40,047 bases of DNA from a virus. The stretch is taken from IMG/VR virus record IMGVR_UViG_3300026183_000012, positions 1-40,047 of that record. One strand, written 5' to 3'. This document shows, one piece after another, positions 1-8,261 of the stretch (within the stretch, counting starts at the first letter, position 1; every line of letters begins with the position of its first letter). A model generated the notes under the pieces. It was not told the origin of the DNA, made no database searches, and saw only the letters and a program-made list of their open reading frames with translations. A program made the position numbers and the translations under genes.

Positions 1-681
1 AATAAAAATGGAATAAAGTATCCTGGAAATAAAGAATTTGGGGCATTTGGCTGTGATAGCTATGATATTAGCGGAACAGTTGATGGGGGTGGTTCAAATG
101 GAGCATTGCATGGATTAACAGCGTTTAGTATGCATCCAGACGTTCCTAGCTCACAATTTTTTTTAGAATATGTGGCTAGACCGCAAACTGCTGAAATATT
201 TTTTGAAGATGTATTAATGGCGATCGTTTTTTACGGAATGCCTATATTGGCGGAAAATAACAAACCTAGATTATTATATTATCTTAAAAGAAGAGGCTAT
301 AGAGGTTACTCTATGAATAGACCTGATAAATTATTTAATAAATTATCTGTAACCGAAAGAGAATTAGGTGGTATACCTAATAGCTCTGAAGATATAAGGC
401 AAGCTCATGCGTCTGCAATTGAATCTTATATACAAAATCATGTTGGTATGCATGAAAATGGAGACTACGGTAATATGTATTTTCAAAGAACATTGCAGGA
501 CTGGGCTAAATTTAATGTAAACAATAGAACAAAATACGACGCATCTATTAGCAGCGGACTAGCTATAATGGCTTGCCAAAGACATTTATATTCTCCGCGC
601 AGTATAAGAGAAAAGAAAAAAGTAGATTTTGGATTTTCAAAATATAATAATTCAGGATTAAAAAGTAAAATAATACAATAA
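1..681 (+). CDS. terL: Terminase large subunit, C-terminal nuclease part (5' end outside window)
   Basis: The frame is open from the first base, so this is the last 226 residues of a longer protein, and the TTG at 106 is not a real start. The visible part fits the RNase H-like nuclease domain that cuts concatemeric DNA during packaging. It has an acidic residue in the motif FGCDSYD (about residues 16-22), a second acidic region followed by the helix ILAENNK, and a late Asp in KYDASIS followed by a helix, which is the usual third metal ligand position. The ATPase domain would lie upstream of the window. The gene is followed after two bases by the portal gene, the classical packaging order. The nuclease assignment rests on motif pattern and neighbourhood and was not searched. 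Confidence 0.82.
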   Translation, partial: NKNGIKYPGNKEFGAFGCDSYDISGTVDGGGSNGALHGLTAFSMHPDVPSSQFFLEYVARPQTAEIFFEDVLMAIVFYGMPILAENNKPRLLYYLKRRGYRGYSMNRPDKLFNKLSVTERELGGIPNSSEDIRQAHASAIESYIQNHVGMHENGDYGNMYFQRTLQDWAKFNVNNRTKYDASISSGLAIMACQRHLYSPRSIREKKKVDFGFSKYNNSGLKSKIIQ

Positions 682-683
682 AG

Positions 684-3044
684 ATGGCAGAAGCTACAGG
701 ACAAGTTACCCAATTTCCCAGCCAATCAGTAAGCGACGCAGAAAAAGCAAGCGAAGCTTATGGGATGGAAGTGGCCAGAGGTATACAAAACGAATGGTTT
801 AGAAAAAACTCTGGGACGGGTAGATTTTTACAAAATCAGCGTGAGTTTCATAGATTGAGGCTATATGCGCGAGGAGAGCAGTCTGTTCAAAAATATAAAG
901 ATGAATTTTCAGTAAATGGAGATTTATCATATTTGAACTTAGATTGGAAGCCAGTACCTATTATACCTAAATTTGTAGATATTGTTGTAAATGGTATGCA
1001 AGACAGACTGTTTACAATAAAAGCATTTGCACAGGATCCAACCTCTGTAAAAGAAAGAACTAATTTTGTTGAAATGATCCTTGAGGATATGAATACTCAG
1101 GACTTGATTACAGAGATAGATGAAAAGCTTGGTGTTGATGTGCGAAATATTAAGCAAGAAGATCTGCCCTCTAATGCGGAAGAACTTGAGCTGCATATGC
1201 AGATTGGTTATAAACAATCTATTGAAATAGCGCAGGAACAAGCAATTGATAATGTTTTTAAAAGAAATAATTATCCAGAACTAAAGAAAAGAATTGACTA
1301 CGATCAAACCGTGCTTGGTATTGCGGCAGCAAAACATACTTTTAATAATACAGATGGTATTAAATTAGAGTATGTAGATCCTGCGAATTTAATATATTCA
1401 TACACAGAAGATCCTAATTTTGAAGACGTATACTATTTTGGCGAAGTTAAACAAATAAAATCTAACGAGCTTAAAAAACAATTTCCAGAATTAACTGATG
1501 AAGAATTTGATCAAATAGTAAAACAATCTTCAAACTATAATAATTACGATTACACAAACAACGATTCTAACGATACAGTAGACACTAATACTCTTACTGT
1601 ATTATATTTTAATTGGAAAAGCTGGGAACAAAGTGTATATAAAATAAAAGAAACTGCTTCTGGTGCTTTAAAAGCAATTAAAAAAGATGATACTTTTAAT
1701 CCGCCTAAAGACCAAAGAACAAGATTTGAAAAAGTAGCGCAGGCACAAGAGGTCATATACGAAGGCGTAATGGCCTTAGGGTCTAATAAACTACTTAAGT
1801 GGAAAAAAGCATCTAATATGGTGCGTCCCAGTTCTAATGTTAATCGTGTAATGATGAATTACATTGTTAGCGCCCCTAGAATGTATAAAGGGAAGATCGA
1901 AAGTTTAGTTAGCCGAATGGTAACTTATGCTGATCTTATACAGCTAACTCATTTAAAATTACAGCAAGTAATACAAAGAATGACACCTTCTGGTGTTTAT
2001 GTAGATGCTGACGGTCTAGCTGAAATTGATCTTGGCAATGGAACAAACTATAATCCACAAGAGGCTTTAAACCTATATTTCCAAACAGGATCTATTATAG
2101 GTAGGTCAATGACCCAAGACGGCGATATGAATGGAGGTAAGGTGCCAATTCAGGAATTGCCAGGGGGCGGTGGCCAACAAACTCAGTTATTAATCCAAGC
2201 ATATAATTATTATTTACAAATGCTAAGGGACGTAACTGGTTTAAACGAAGCTAGAGATGGTAGCGATCCAGATCCCTATGCGCTCGTAGGTGTTCAAAAG
2301 CTTGCGGCTGCAAATTCGAATACAGCAACAAGGCATATATTGCATAGCTCATTATATATAACATCTTCGTTAGCTGAGGCAATATCTATACGTATTAAGG
2401 ACGTATTAGAATACCACCCGCAAAGAGATGCATTGATTGGTGGTATTGGTAGGTTTAGCGTTGGAGCATTAAAAGAAATGGATAAGCTTCATATGCATGA
2501 CTTTGGAATTTTCTTAGAATTAGATCCAGATCAAGAAGAAAAACAGCTAGTAGAAAATAATATACAAGCAGCTCTTTCGAGGGATCAAATACATTTAGAA
2601 GATGTAATTGATATTAGACAAGTTAAAAATATAAAACTAGCTAACCAATTATTAAAATATAGAAGAGCTAAAAAAGAAGCTACTGACCAATTAAAAGCGG
2701 AAAGAAATATAGCTGCACAATCTCAAGCAAACGCGCAAGCTGCTCAAGCTGCTGAATTAGCTAAGGCTCAAGCAGAAAACTTAAAGGTTGAGGCTAAAGG
2801 TAAATTAGCTCAATTGCAAGCAGAACTTGATGTTAAAAAATTAGAAAGAGAGGCAGCAACTAAAAAAGATTTAATGCAATATGAATTTGATTTAAATGTA
2901 AAGCTTAAAGAAATGGAGCTTGACGCTAAAAAACAAATTGAATTGCAAAAACCTCCATCTAATCCAGAGCCAAGGAAGGGTTTTGAGTCTTCAGGCAATG
3001 ACGTATTAGGTGGTATTGACCTTAGCAGATTTGAGCCAAGGTAA
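684..3044 (+). CDS. Portal (head-tail connector) protein
   Basis: This 786-residue protein would form the dodecameric ring at the capsid vertex through which DNA is packaged and ejected. The large size, the position between terminase and the capsid genes, and the stretch around residues 520-560 (LNEARDGSDPDPYALVGVQ, then a helix rich in Ala and Asn) match podovirus-type portals, whose conserved segment sits just before the crown. The last 130 residues or so (about 655-760) are a long Ala/Gln/Lys/Glu-rich helix, probably coiled coil, followed by a disordered Pro/Gly-rich tail. It starts at ATG 684, two bases after terL, with AAAG upstream and no strong Shine-Dalgarno. The role is well supported by context; family placement near crAss-like or flavobacterial phage portals is recollection. 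Confidence 0.85.
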   Translation: MAEATGQVTQFPSQSVSDAEKASEAYGMEVARGIQNEWFRKNSGTGRFLQNQREFHRLRLYARGEQSVQKYKDEFSVNGDLSYLNLDWKPVPIIPKFVDIVVNGMQDRLFTIKAFAQDPTSVKERTNFVEMILEDMNTQDLITEIDEKLGVDVRNIKQEDLPSNAEELELHMQIGYKQSIEIAQEQAIDNVFKRNNYPELKKRIDYDQTVLGIAAAKHTFNNTDGIKLEYVDPANLIYSYTEDPNFEDVYYFGEVKQIKSNELKKQFPELTDEEFDQIVKQSSNYNNYDYTNNDSNDTVDTNTLTVLYFNWKSWEQSVYKIKETASGALKAIKKDDTFNPPKDQRTRFEKVAQAQEVIYEGVMALGSNKLLKWKKASNMVRPSSNVNRVMMNYIVSAPRMYKGKIESLVSRMVTYADLIQLTHLKLQQVIQRMTPSGVYVDADGLAEIDLGNGTNYNPQEALNLYFQTGSIIGRSMTQDGDMNGGKVPIQELPGGGGQQTQLLIQAYNYYLQMLRDVTGLNEARDGSDPDPYALVGVQKLAAANSNTATRHILHSSLYITSSLAEAISIRIKDVLEYHPQRDALIGGIGRFSVGALKEMDKLHMHDFGIFLELDPDQEEKQLVENNIQAALSRDQIHLEDVIDIRQVKNIKLANQLLKYRRAKKEATDQLKAERNIAAQSQANAQAAQAAELAKAQAENLKVEAKGKLAQLQAELDVKKLEREAATKKDLMQYEFDLNVKLKEMELDAKKQIELQKPPSNPEPRKGFESSGNDVLGGIDLSRFEPR

Positions 3045-3074
3045 AATTTTTAAATTATTATATATTATTAAATT

Positions 3075-4289
3075 ATGGCAAAATGGACAGTTAAAGGCGT
3101 AGTCGAAGACGAGCCTAAAACAAAACAACAAACAGAGCAAGCGGTTCTTGACAAAGCTGTAGAAAAAGGAGAAATAACTCCAGAATCTGCAGGTAAAGAA
3201 TCAGAAGAAACACCAAAAATTGATTTAGATGCCCTTCAGAAGCAAAGCACAGATGAGGTTCCTGTACGCGACGAATCCACAACTAGCGAAGAAGTTCAAA
3301 AAGAAAACGCCGAAGAGCAAGATGAAAGCTCTACCGGAGAAGATACGGAAAACGACTCGCCGATTGAGATCATCACTGAAGAGGAACCTGCGGAAATAAA
3401 AGATCAGCCTAATGTTGATGAAAATACCGCAAAAGTAAATGAACAACCAGAACCTGTGGAACAACCACAAGTAGAATTACCAGAAGGCATAGATAAACTT
3501 TTAGAGTTTATGAATGATACTGGAGGCTCCCTAGAAGATTATGTTAATATGAATAGGGATATTTCTAAATTGCCTGAAGGTGAATTATTAAAACAATATT
3601 ATTCTCAATCAAAACCTTGGGACTCGCAAGAAATTAGTGAATATATGGAAGATAATTTTTCATATAGCGAAGAAGAAGACGACCCAAGAGAAATTCGCGC
3701 TAAAAAACGCGCTTTTAAAGAAGAACTACATAATGCTCGTGAGTTTTTTAAAAATCATAAGGAAAAGTATTACGCGGATCTTAAGTTAAACCGCCAAAAA
3801 GAAATTCCTTCTGAATATCAAGAAGCTTACGAAGCTTATAGTGGATATACAAAGGAACAAGAATTAAACAAACAACTAAACCAGATTTTTTTAGAAAGAA
3901 CAGATTCTGTATTTAATAATGACTTTAAAGGATTTGATTTCCAAGTTGGAGATAATAAATATAGATATAAAGTCAATAATATTAATGAAACAAAACGTTT
4001 GCAATCTGATATTTCTAACTTTATCAAACCATTTATGAATGATAAAGGTGAAATTGGGAATGTCGCTGGTTATCACAAAGCTTTATTTGCAGCAAGTAAT
4101 GCAGATAAAATAGCCCAGCATTTTTATGAGCAAGGCCGTGCCGATGCACTAAGACAAAATGCTAAAGAGGCTAAAAACATTGATATGACACCGCGACAAG
4201 AAGGTACAATACAAACAAAATCTGGCCAAAAATTTAAAGTTGTTTCGGGAGATTCTAGTTCAAAACTAAGAATTAAACTAAAACAATAA
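3075..4289 (+). CDS. Putative scaffolding protein (acidic, head-assembly)
   Basis: The 404-residue product lies directly between portal and major capsid genes, where tailed phages normally encode their scaffold. Residues 1-135 are extremely rich in Glu, Asp, Gln and Lys and look disordered. Residues 140-260 are predicted helical and charged, with many Glu/Lys pairs. The C-terminal end is basic (KLRIKLKQ), as expected for a scaffold that binds the inner coat surface. No enzymatic motif is visible. It could instead be an internal head protein that stays in the virion. No primary sequence family was recognised, so the assignment rests on position, acidity and helical character. Confidence 0.6.
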   Translation: MAKWTVKGVVEDEPKTKQQTEQAVLDKAVEKGEITPESAGKESEETPKIDLDALQKQSTDEVPVRDESTTSEEVQKENAEEQDESSTGEDTENDSPIEIITEEEPAEIKDQPNVDENTAKVNEQPEPVEQPQVELPEGIDKLLEFMNDTGGSLEDYVNMNRDISKLPEGELLKQYYSQSKPWDSQEISEYMEDNFSYSEEEDDPREIRAKKRAFKEELHNAREFFKNHKEKYYADLKLNRQKEIPSEYQEAYEAYSGYTKEQELNKQLNQIFLERTDSVFNNDFKGFDFQVGDNKYRYKVNNINETKRLQSDISNFIKPFMNDKGEIGNVAGYHKALFAASNADKIAQHFYEQGRADALRQNAKEAKNIDMTPRQEGTIQTKSGQKFKVVSGDSSSKLRIKLKQ

Positions 4290-4300
4290 AGACTTAAAAA

Positions 4301-5752
4301 ATGGCTTTAACAACTGGAATTGAAAATTTAACTCCCTCGCCTAGTAAAGGGACGTTATTCCAAGGTAACTATATTACCGATTTTGACTTTACAAAACAAT
4401 TTTTACCAGACGTATACGAAAAAGAAGCTGAGATTTACGGAAATCGTTCTATCTCTTCTTTCTTGCGTATGGTGTCTGCTGAGATGCCTTCTGCATCTGA
4501 CGAAATCAGATGGGTTGAGCAAGGTAGACTACATATTCGTTATGAGGATGTAGCTTTAGCAACTGCTGGTGCTGATGGCACCGTAGTATTTACTGTAAGC
4601 TTTGCTGCAAATCCTGATGCCGTAGCTTATGCTGCTGGTGCTGCTCCTGCTGTACGTGTAGGACAAACTATTATGGTACAAGGACAAACTTCAGCTAACG
4701 CTGCCACTGGACCCGTGCTTAAAGGTGTGGTAACTGTAGCTGGTGCTGCTGCTGCTGGAGATACTGGTACTTTTACTGCTGTATGTTATACTGCTGCTAA
4801 CTTTAACGCTGTAACTAGTGCTGCTTCTTACGATCATGCAACTGTACTTGTTTATGGTTCTGAGTTTGCAAAAGGCACTGATGGAATGGACGGTTCAATT
4901 GACGCATCTTACAGCTCTTATACTAACAAGCCAATTATCCTAAAAGATAATTACGCTGTTAATGGATCTGATACTGCACAAATTGGATGGATTGAAGTTA
5001 CTTCTGAAAACGGAGCTTCTGGTTACCTATGGTACCTAAAGTCTGAGCACGAAACTCGTCAGAGATTTGAAGATTATCTAGAAATGGCTATGGTAGAAGC
5101 TGTAGAAAAAGCTGGTGCAGCTGGATCTGGTTTTCCATCAAACATTACTGGTTCTGAAGGGCTATTTGCTGCTCTAGAAGATAGAGGAAATGTATTTACA
5201 GATCTTTCTGGAGATACTGATCTTTCTGACTTTGATACTATTCTTAAGCAACTAGATAAAAATGGTGCTATTGAAGAAAACATGATCTATGCAGATAGAG
5301 ATTTATCTTTGTCTATTGATGATGGACTAGCCACTAAGAATTCTTATGGAGCTGGTGGTACATCTTATGGTGTATTTAACAATTCTGAAGAAATGGCGCT
5401 TAATCTAGGATTTGCAGGGTTTAGAAGAGGTTCTTATGACTTCTATAAAACTGACTGGAAATATCTAAATGATTTTGCTACAAGAGGTGGATTTGGTGAT
5501 GTTGAAGGTGTTATTATTCCTGCTGGTACATCAACTGTATACGATCAGCAACTAGGTCAAAATATTAAAAGACCTTTCTTGCATATTCGTTATAGAGCAT
5601 CTGAAACTGATGATAGAAAAATGAAAACTTGGATTACTGGTTCTGTAGGTGGAGCTTATACTTCTACTACTGACGAAATGAGAGTTTCTTTCCTATCTGA
5701 AAGATGTTTGATTACTCAAGGAGCAAACAACTTCTTCTTATTGAAAGACTAA
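4301..5752 (+). CDS. Major capsid protein
   Basis: This 483-residue protein would form the icosahedral shell (HK97 fold). It follows the scaffold gene and has the expected features. An N-terminal arm (residues 1-70) is followed by a beta-rich segment, then the long helix with EHETRQRFEDYLEMAMVEA (about 249-267), which fits the spine helix. The C-terminal part has alternating strands and ends in FFLLKD. Residues about 83-195 form an Ala/Gly/Thr/Val-rich beta insertion lacking charge, probably an extended loop or an added surface domain. Codon use differs from the neighbours, with many GCT, TCT and GGT codons, as expected for the most highly translated gene. A strong hairpin terminator follows immediately. 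The helix-plus-insertion layout resembles crAss-like capsid proteins, from memory. Confidence 0.85.
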   Translation: MALTTGIENLTPSPSKGTLFQGNYITDFDFTKQFLPDVYEKEAEIYGNRSISSFLRMVSAEMPSASDEIRWVEQGRLHIRYEDVALATAGADGTVVFTVSFAANPDAVAYAAGAAPAVRVGQTIMVQGQTSANAATGPVLKGVVTVAGAAAAGDTGTFTAVCYTAANFNAVTSAASYDHATVLVYGSEFAKGTDGMDGSIDASYSSYTNKPIILKDNYAVNGSDTAQIGWIEVTSENGASGYLWYLKSEHETRQRFEDYLEMAMVEAVEKAGAAGSGFPSNITGSEGLFAALEDRGNVFTDLSGDTDLSDFDTILKQLDKNGAIEENMIYADRDLSLSIDDGLATKNSYGAGGTSYGVFNNSEEMALNLGFAGFRRGSYDFYKTDWKYLNDFATRGGFGDVEGVIIPAGTSTVYDQQLGQNIKRPFLHIRYRASETDDRKMKTWITGSVGGAYTSTTDEMRVSFLSERCLITQGANNFFLLKD

Positions 5753-5769
5753 TCATTAATATAAGGGAT

Positions 5770-5802
5770 GGGGCGTGTTAAAGCGCCCCTACTCTTATTT
5801 AT
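5770..5802 (+). terminator. Hairpin terminator after the capsid gene
   Basis: A GC-only stem of six pairs (GGGGCG at 5770-5775 with CGCCCC at 5784-5789) closes an eight-base loop and is followed by a T-rich run to about 5802. In an otherwise AT-rich genome this stands out. It probably causes partial termination, so that capsid transcripts exceed those of the tail genes, since the next genes run in the same direction without an evident promoter. Confidence 0.7.
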
Positions 5803-5818
5803 TTTATTAAATTATATT

Positions 5819-6544
5819 ATGAAAAATTGGGAAGTAAAGGATAGAACATATGTCCTTAAAGGCGGTTTATCTCCGCTGACATATACCATCAAATCAAAAG
5901 GTATTTTGTGGTTTGATGAAGATAAAAAAATTAATCGTGAAATACGATATGCTACTAATCAAAATTCTTTGTTTAGAGACGAACAAGATGAATTTGCAAG
6001 GCTATCACATATTACATTTAGGAATGGCGTATTATATGTTCCTAGAACTGATGTAATGCTTCAACAACTTATGTCAATATATCATCCTAAAAAAGATGAT
6101 CTTTATGAAGAAATTGACGAAGTACAAGAGGCTATTGATGAAGTTGAAATAATTGAGTTTGAATTGCAGGCCATGAAACTTGTTCAAGAATTAGATATAG
6201 AGCATTTGGAAGCAATACTTAGAACTGAAATTGGTTCTGATGTAAGCAAAATGTCTTCAAAAGAAATTAAAAGAGACTGTTATTTATTCGCTAAAAATAA
6301 TTCTAAGCTATTTATTGAGGTAGCTAATGATGAGGATATTAAATTACGTAATTTAGCAAATAGGTGTGTAGAAGCTGGTATAGTTCATTTAACTGATAAT
6401 AATACAGTATTTAAATGGGCATCAAACGGCAAAAAGATTTTAACAGTACCTTTTGAAGAGCATCCATATACTGCGTTTGCACGATTCTTTAAAACAGATG
6501 AAGGCGTTGACGTTATGAAGGCAATTGTTAAAAAGCTTTCATAG
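5819..6544 (+). CDS. Hypothetical virion-module protein
   Basis: I do not recognise this protein of 241 residues. The frame is open from an ATG at 5768, but that start lies inside the hairpin after the capsid gene and would add a hydrophobic stretch encoded by terminator DNA. The ATG at 5819, preceded by an A/T-only stretch like its neighbours, is preferred. Residues 1-70 look beta-rich. A very acidic helix follows (EIDEVQEAIDEVEIIEFE, about 98-115), then a helical region containing a Lys/Asp-rich segment, and a C-terminal part with FARFFKTDEGVD. Its place between the capsid and connector genes suggests a minor head, head-fibre or assembly protein. No signal peptide or catalytic motif is visible. 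Confidence 0.6.
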   Translation: MKNWEVKDRTYVLKGGLSPLTYTIKSKGILWFDEDKKINREIRYATNQNSLFRDEQDEFARLSHITFRNGVLYVPRTDVMLQQLMSIYHPKKDDLYEEIDEVQEAIDEVEIIEFELQAMKLVQELDIEHLEAILRTEIGSDVSKMSSKEIKRDCYLFAKNNSKLFIEVANDEDIKLRNLANRCVEAGIVHLTDNNTVFKWASNGKKILTVPFEEHPYTAFARFFKTDEGVDVMKAIVKKLS

Positions 6545-6551
6545 AATACTA

Positions 6552-6579
6552 GGTTATAGCTATTCGTTTAGCTATAACC
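6552..6579 (+). terminator. Perfect 11-bp hairpin between virion genes
   Basis: GGTTATAGCTA (6552-6562) is the exact reverse complement of TAGCTATAACC (6569-6579), closing a six-base loop TTCGTT. It starts eight bases after the preceding stop and ends 21 bases before the next ATG. The following bases are A/T-rich but lack a clear T run, so it may be a weak terminator, an mRNA-end stabiliser, a processing site or a translational control element rather than a classical terminator. Confidence 0.6.
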
Positions 6580-6600
6580 ATCTAATAAATAAAACAACAA

Positions 6601-7305
6601 ATGGTAAGTATAGATAATGTTTACAAAACAGTTTTAAATATCCTTAATAAAGAAAATAGGGGTTATATTGTACCGCTGGAGTTTAATACACTTGCACTTC
6701 AAGCTCAAAGTGAAATATTTGAAAGTTATTTTTCTTTAAGAAATTACGTAGTATCAAATGATTCGGAGTATTCTGATATTAGAAGAAATACAGAAGAAAA
6801 AATTGCTTTATTTGAAAACGAAGAAACAATAGCTACTAGCACTTTTTCAAATGCAGAAGGTAACACAACAAGCAGTTATTATGCTTACCCTACTAATTTT
6901 TATAGATTAAGCAGCGTATCTACAGGTGGTATATATGTAGATGAAACTACAAATAAAAATATACTATATTTAAACCGATCACCTTTAATGAAGCCAACGG
7001 TAAAAAACCCGTTGTATGTAAGGCATGAATCGGGGCTTGTAATATATCCAACTACAGGTATAACAGAAATACTAATAAATTATATTAGGAAGCCTGCGGA
7101 GCCAAAATGGGTTGGAGGTACAACAGCTGGACAAATTATAGCAAATACAAGTGCTAGTGATTATCAAAACTTTGAGCTTCACAGTTCTGAGTTTCCTGAA
7201 TTAGTTATTAAAATATTAGCCTACGCAGGCGTTATTATAAGGGCAGCAGATGTAGCTCAGGCAGCAGCAGCTAAAGAACAACAAATAATTCAATCTGAAC
7301 GATAA
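6601..7305 (+). CDS. Head-tail connector or ring-like protein
   Basis: The 234-residue product begins with a helical segment typical of small connector or adaptor proteins, with the pattern NKENRGYIVPLEFNTLALQ at about residues 16-34 and a following helix SEIFESYF. The middle (about 60-165) is beta-rich, with YAYPTNFYRLSSV. The C-terminal helix is rich in Ala and Gln. I recall this N-terminal pattern from ring or connector proteins of crAss-like and marine flavobacterial phages, where it joins the portal to the tail tube. Position after the head genes agrees. Its stop overlaps the next start as TAATG, so translation is probably coupled. Confidence 0.55.
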   Translation: MVSIDNVYKTVLNILNKENRGYIVPLEFNTLALQAQSEIFESYFSLRNYVVSNDSEYSDIRRNTEEKIALFENEETIATSTFSNAEGNTTSSYYAYPTNFYRLSSVSTGGIYVDETTNKNILYLNRSPLMKPTVKNPLYVRHESGLVIYPTTGITEILINYIRKPAEPKWVGGTTAGQIIANTSASDYQNFELHSSEFPELVIKILAYAGVIIRAADVAQAAAAKEQQIIQSER

Positions 7306-8255
7306 TGGCAGAAACAAGAAAACTATATAACGAAAGAGCTTACTATGCAGATCAGCAAGGCGACACTGCAAATATTCCAGCTGACTTTAAAGGATTGGGT
7401 TATTACAGAAGAACAAGCTTAGAAGATGTTATAAATAACTTTATTGTTGCGTACATAGGAGAAGACAAAGCATTAGCTAAGGTACCTCGTTATGAAGTAG
7501 ACTTTTGGGCACAAAGAGGGGTGCAAGAGTTTAGTTATGATATATTGCATAGTGAAAAGAGTATTGAAGTTGAAGTTGGGGATGCACTAACAGTGATGTT
7601 GCCACAAGATTATGTGTCTTTAGTACAGGTGTCGCATGTGGGTGAAGACGGTGTTAAAAATGTTTTATTAAGAAAACGAAAAAGTGGCAACCCAACTGCT
7701 CCTGTGCAAGATAACGAGTACAATTATACTTTTGATGAAGATGGAGAGCTTGTTGTTGCCGATCAGGCTTCAATGCTTGAAAGATTCCAAGATTCAACAA
7801 ATCCAGCAAATATAACACAATCAGCACAAGATTATTATTATTCAAATTATAATAATGATAATTTTTCGTATTTTAATAAAAGATATGGCGGTATTCCCGA
7901 AGAAATGAATGCTGGTGCTACATACATATTAGACGAACCAAATGGATTAATTTATTTTGATGGATCGTTAGGTAGCAGACAGCAAGATTTAGTTGTTGTG
8001 GATTATATTTCAGATGGCATCGCTAACAATGGCGATTTATCTGATGTATATGTACCTAAGCTAGCGGAAGATGCTTTATACGCATATATGCTTTATAATT
8101 TATCAAAGCTTAGACCCGCTAGTGCTCAATTAGCTCCTTTGTATAAAAAAGAAGCTAGCGCTAAAATGCGAAATGCAAAAATACGACTAAGTAATTATAA
8201 CTTGCAAGAGCTTGCTCAAGTATTAAGAGGCAAAGCTAAATGGATTAAACATTAA
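7305..8255 (+). CDS. Second connector or ring-like structural protein
   Basis: This protein of 316 residues starts inside the previous stop codon (TAATG). The N-terminal part has RRTSLEDVINNFIVAYIG (about 34-51), then a helix with RGVQEFSYDIL, and then strands with MLPQDYVSLVQVSHVGEDG (about 98-116). I recall this combination from virion proteins conserved in marine phages that sit next to the tail genes. The central region (about 125-195) is variable, acidic and rich in Tyr, Asn and Ser. The C-terminal third returns to a conserved-looking beta/helix pattern with YISDG, and ends in a helical segment where ALYAYMLYNLSKLRP is visible. It most likely forms a layer of the neck between portal and tail tube. 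The exact homologue is not certain. Confidence 0.55.
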   Translation: MAETRKLYNERAYYADQQGDTANIPADFKGLGYYRRTSLEDVINNFIVAYIGEDKALAKVPRYEVDFWAQRGVQEFSYDILHSEKSIEVEVGDALTVMLPQDYVSLVQVSHVGEDGVKNVLLRKRKSGNPTAPVQDNEYNYTFDEDGELVVADQASMLERFQDSTNPANITQSAQDYYYSNYNNDNFSYFNKRYGGIPEEMNAGATYILDEPNGLIYFDGSLGSRQQDLVVVDYISDGIANNGDLSDVYVPKLAEDALYAYMLYNLSKLRPASAQLAPLYKKEASAKMRNAKIRLSNYNLQELAQVLRGKAKWIKH

Positions 8256-8261
8256 AATTAA

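Noticed and set aside
106-681. TTG at 106 as the start of a short gene
   Set aside because: Codons 1-35 upstream continue the terminase nuclease domain without a stop, so the gene is cut by the window edge.
5768-5818. Longer N-terminus for the gene after the capsid gene, from ATG 5768
   Set aside because: The extra 17 codons are encoded by the terminator hairpin and its T-rich tail. The ATG at 5819 has the same A/T-rich upstream context as neighbouring genes.
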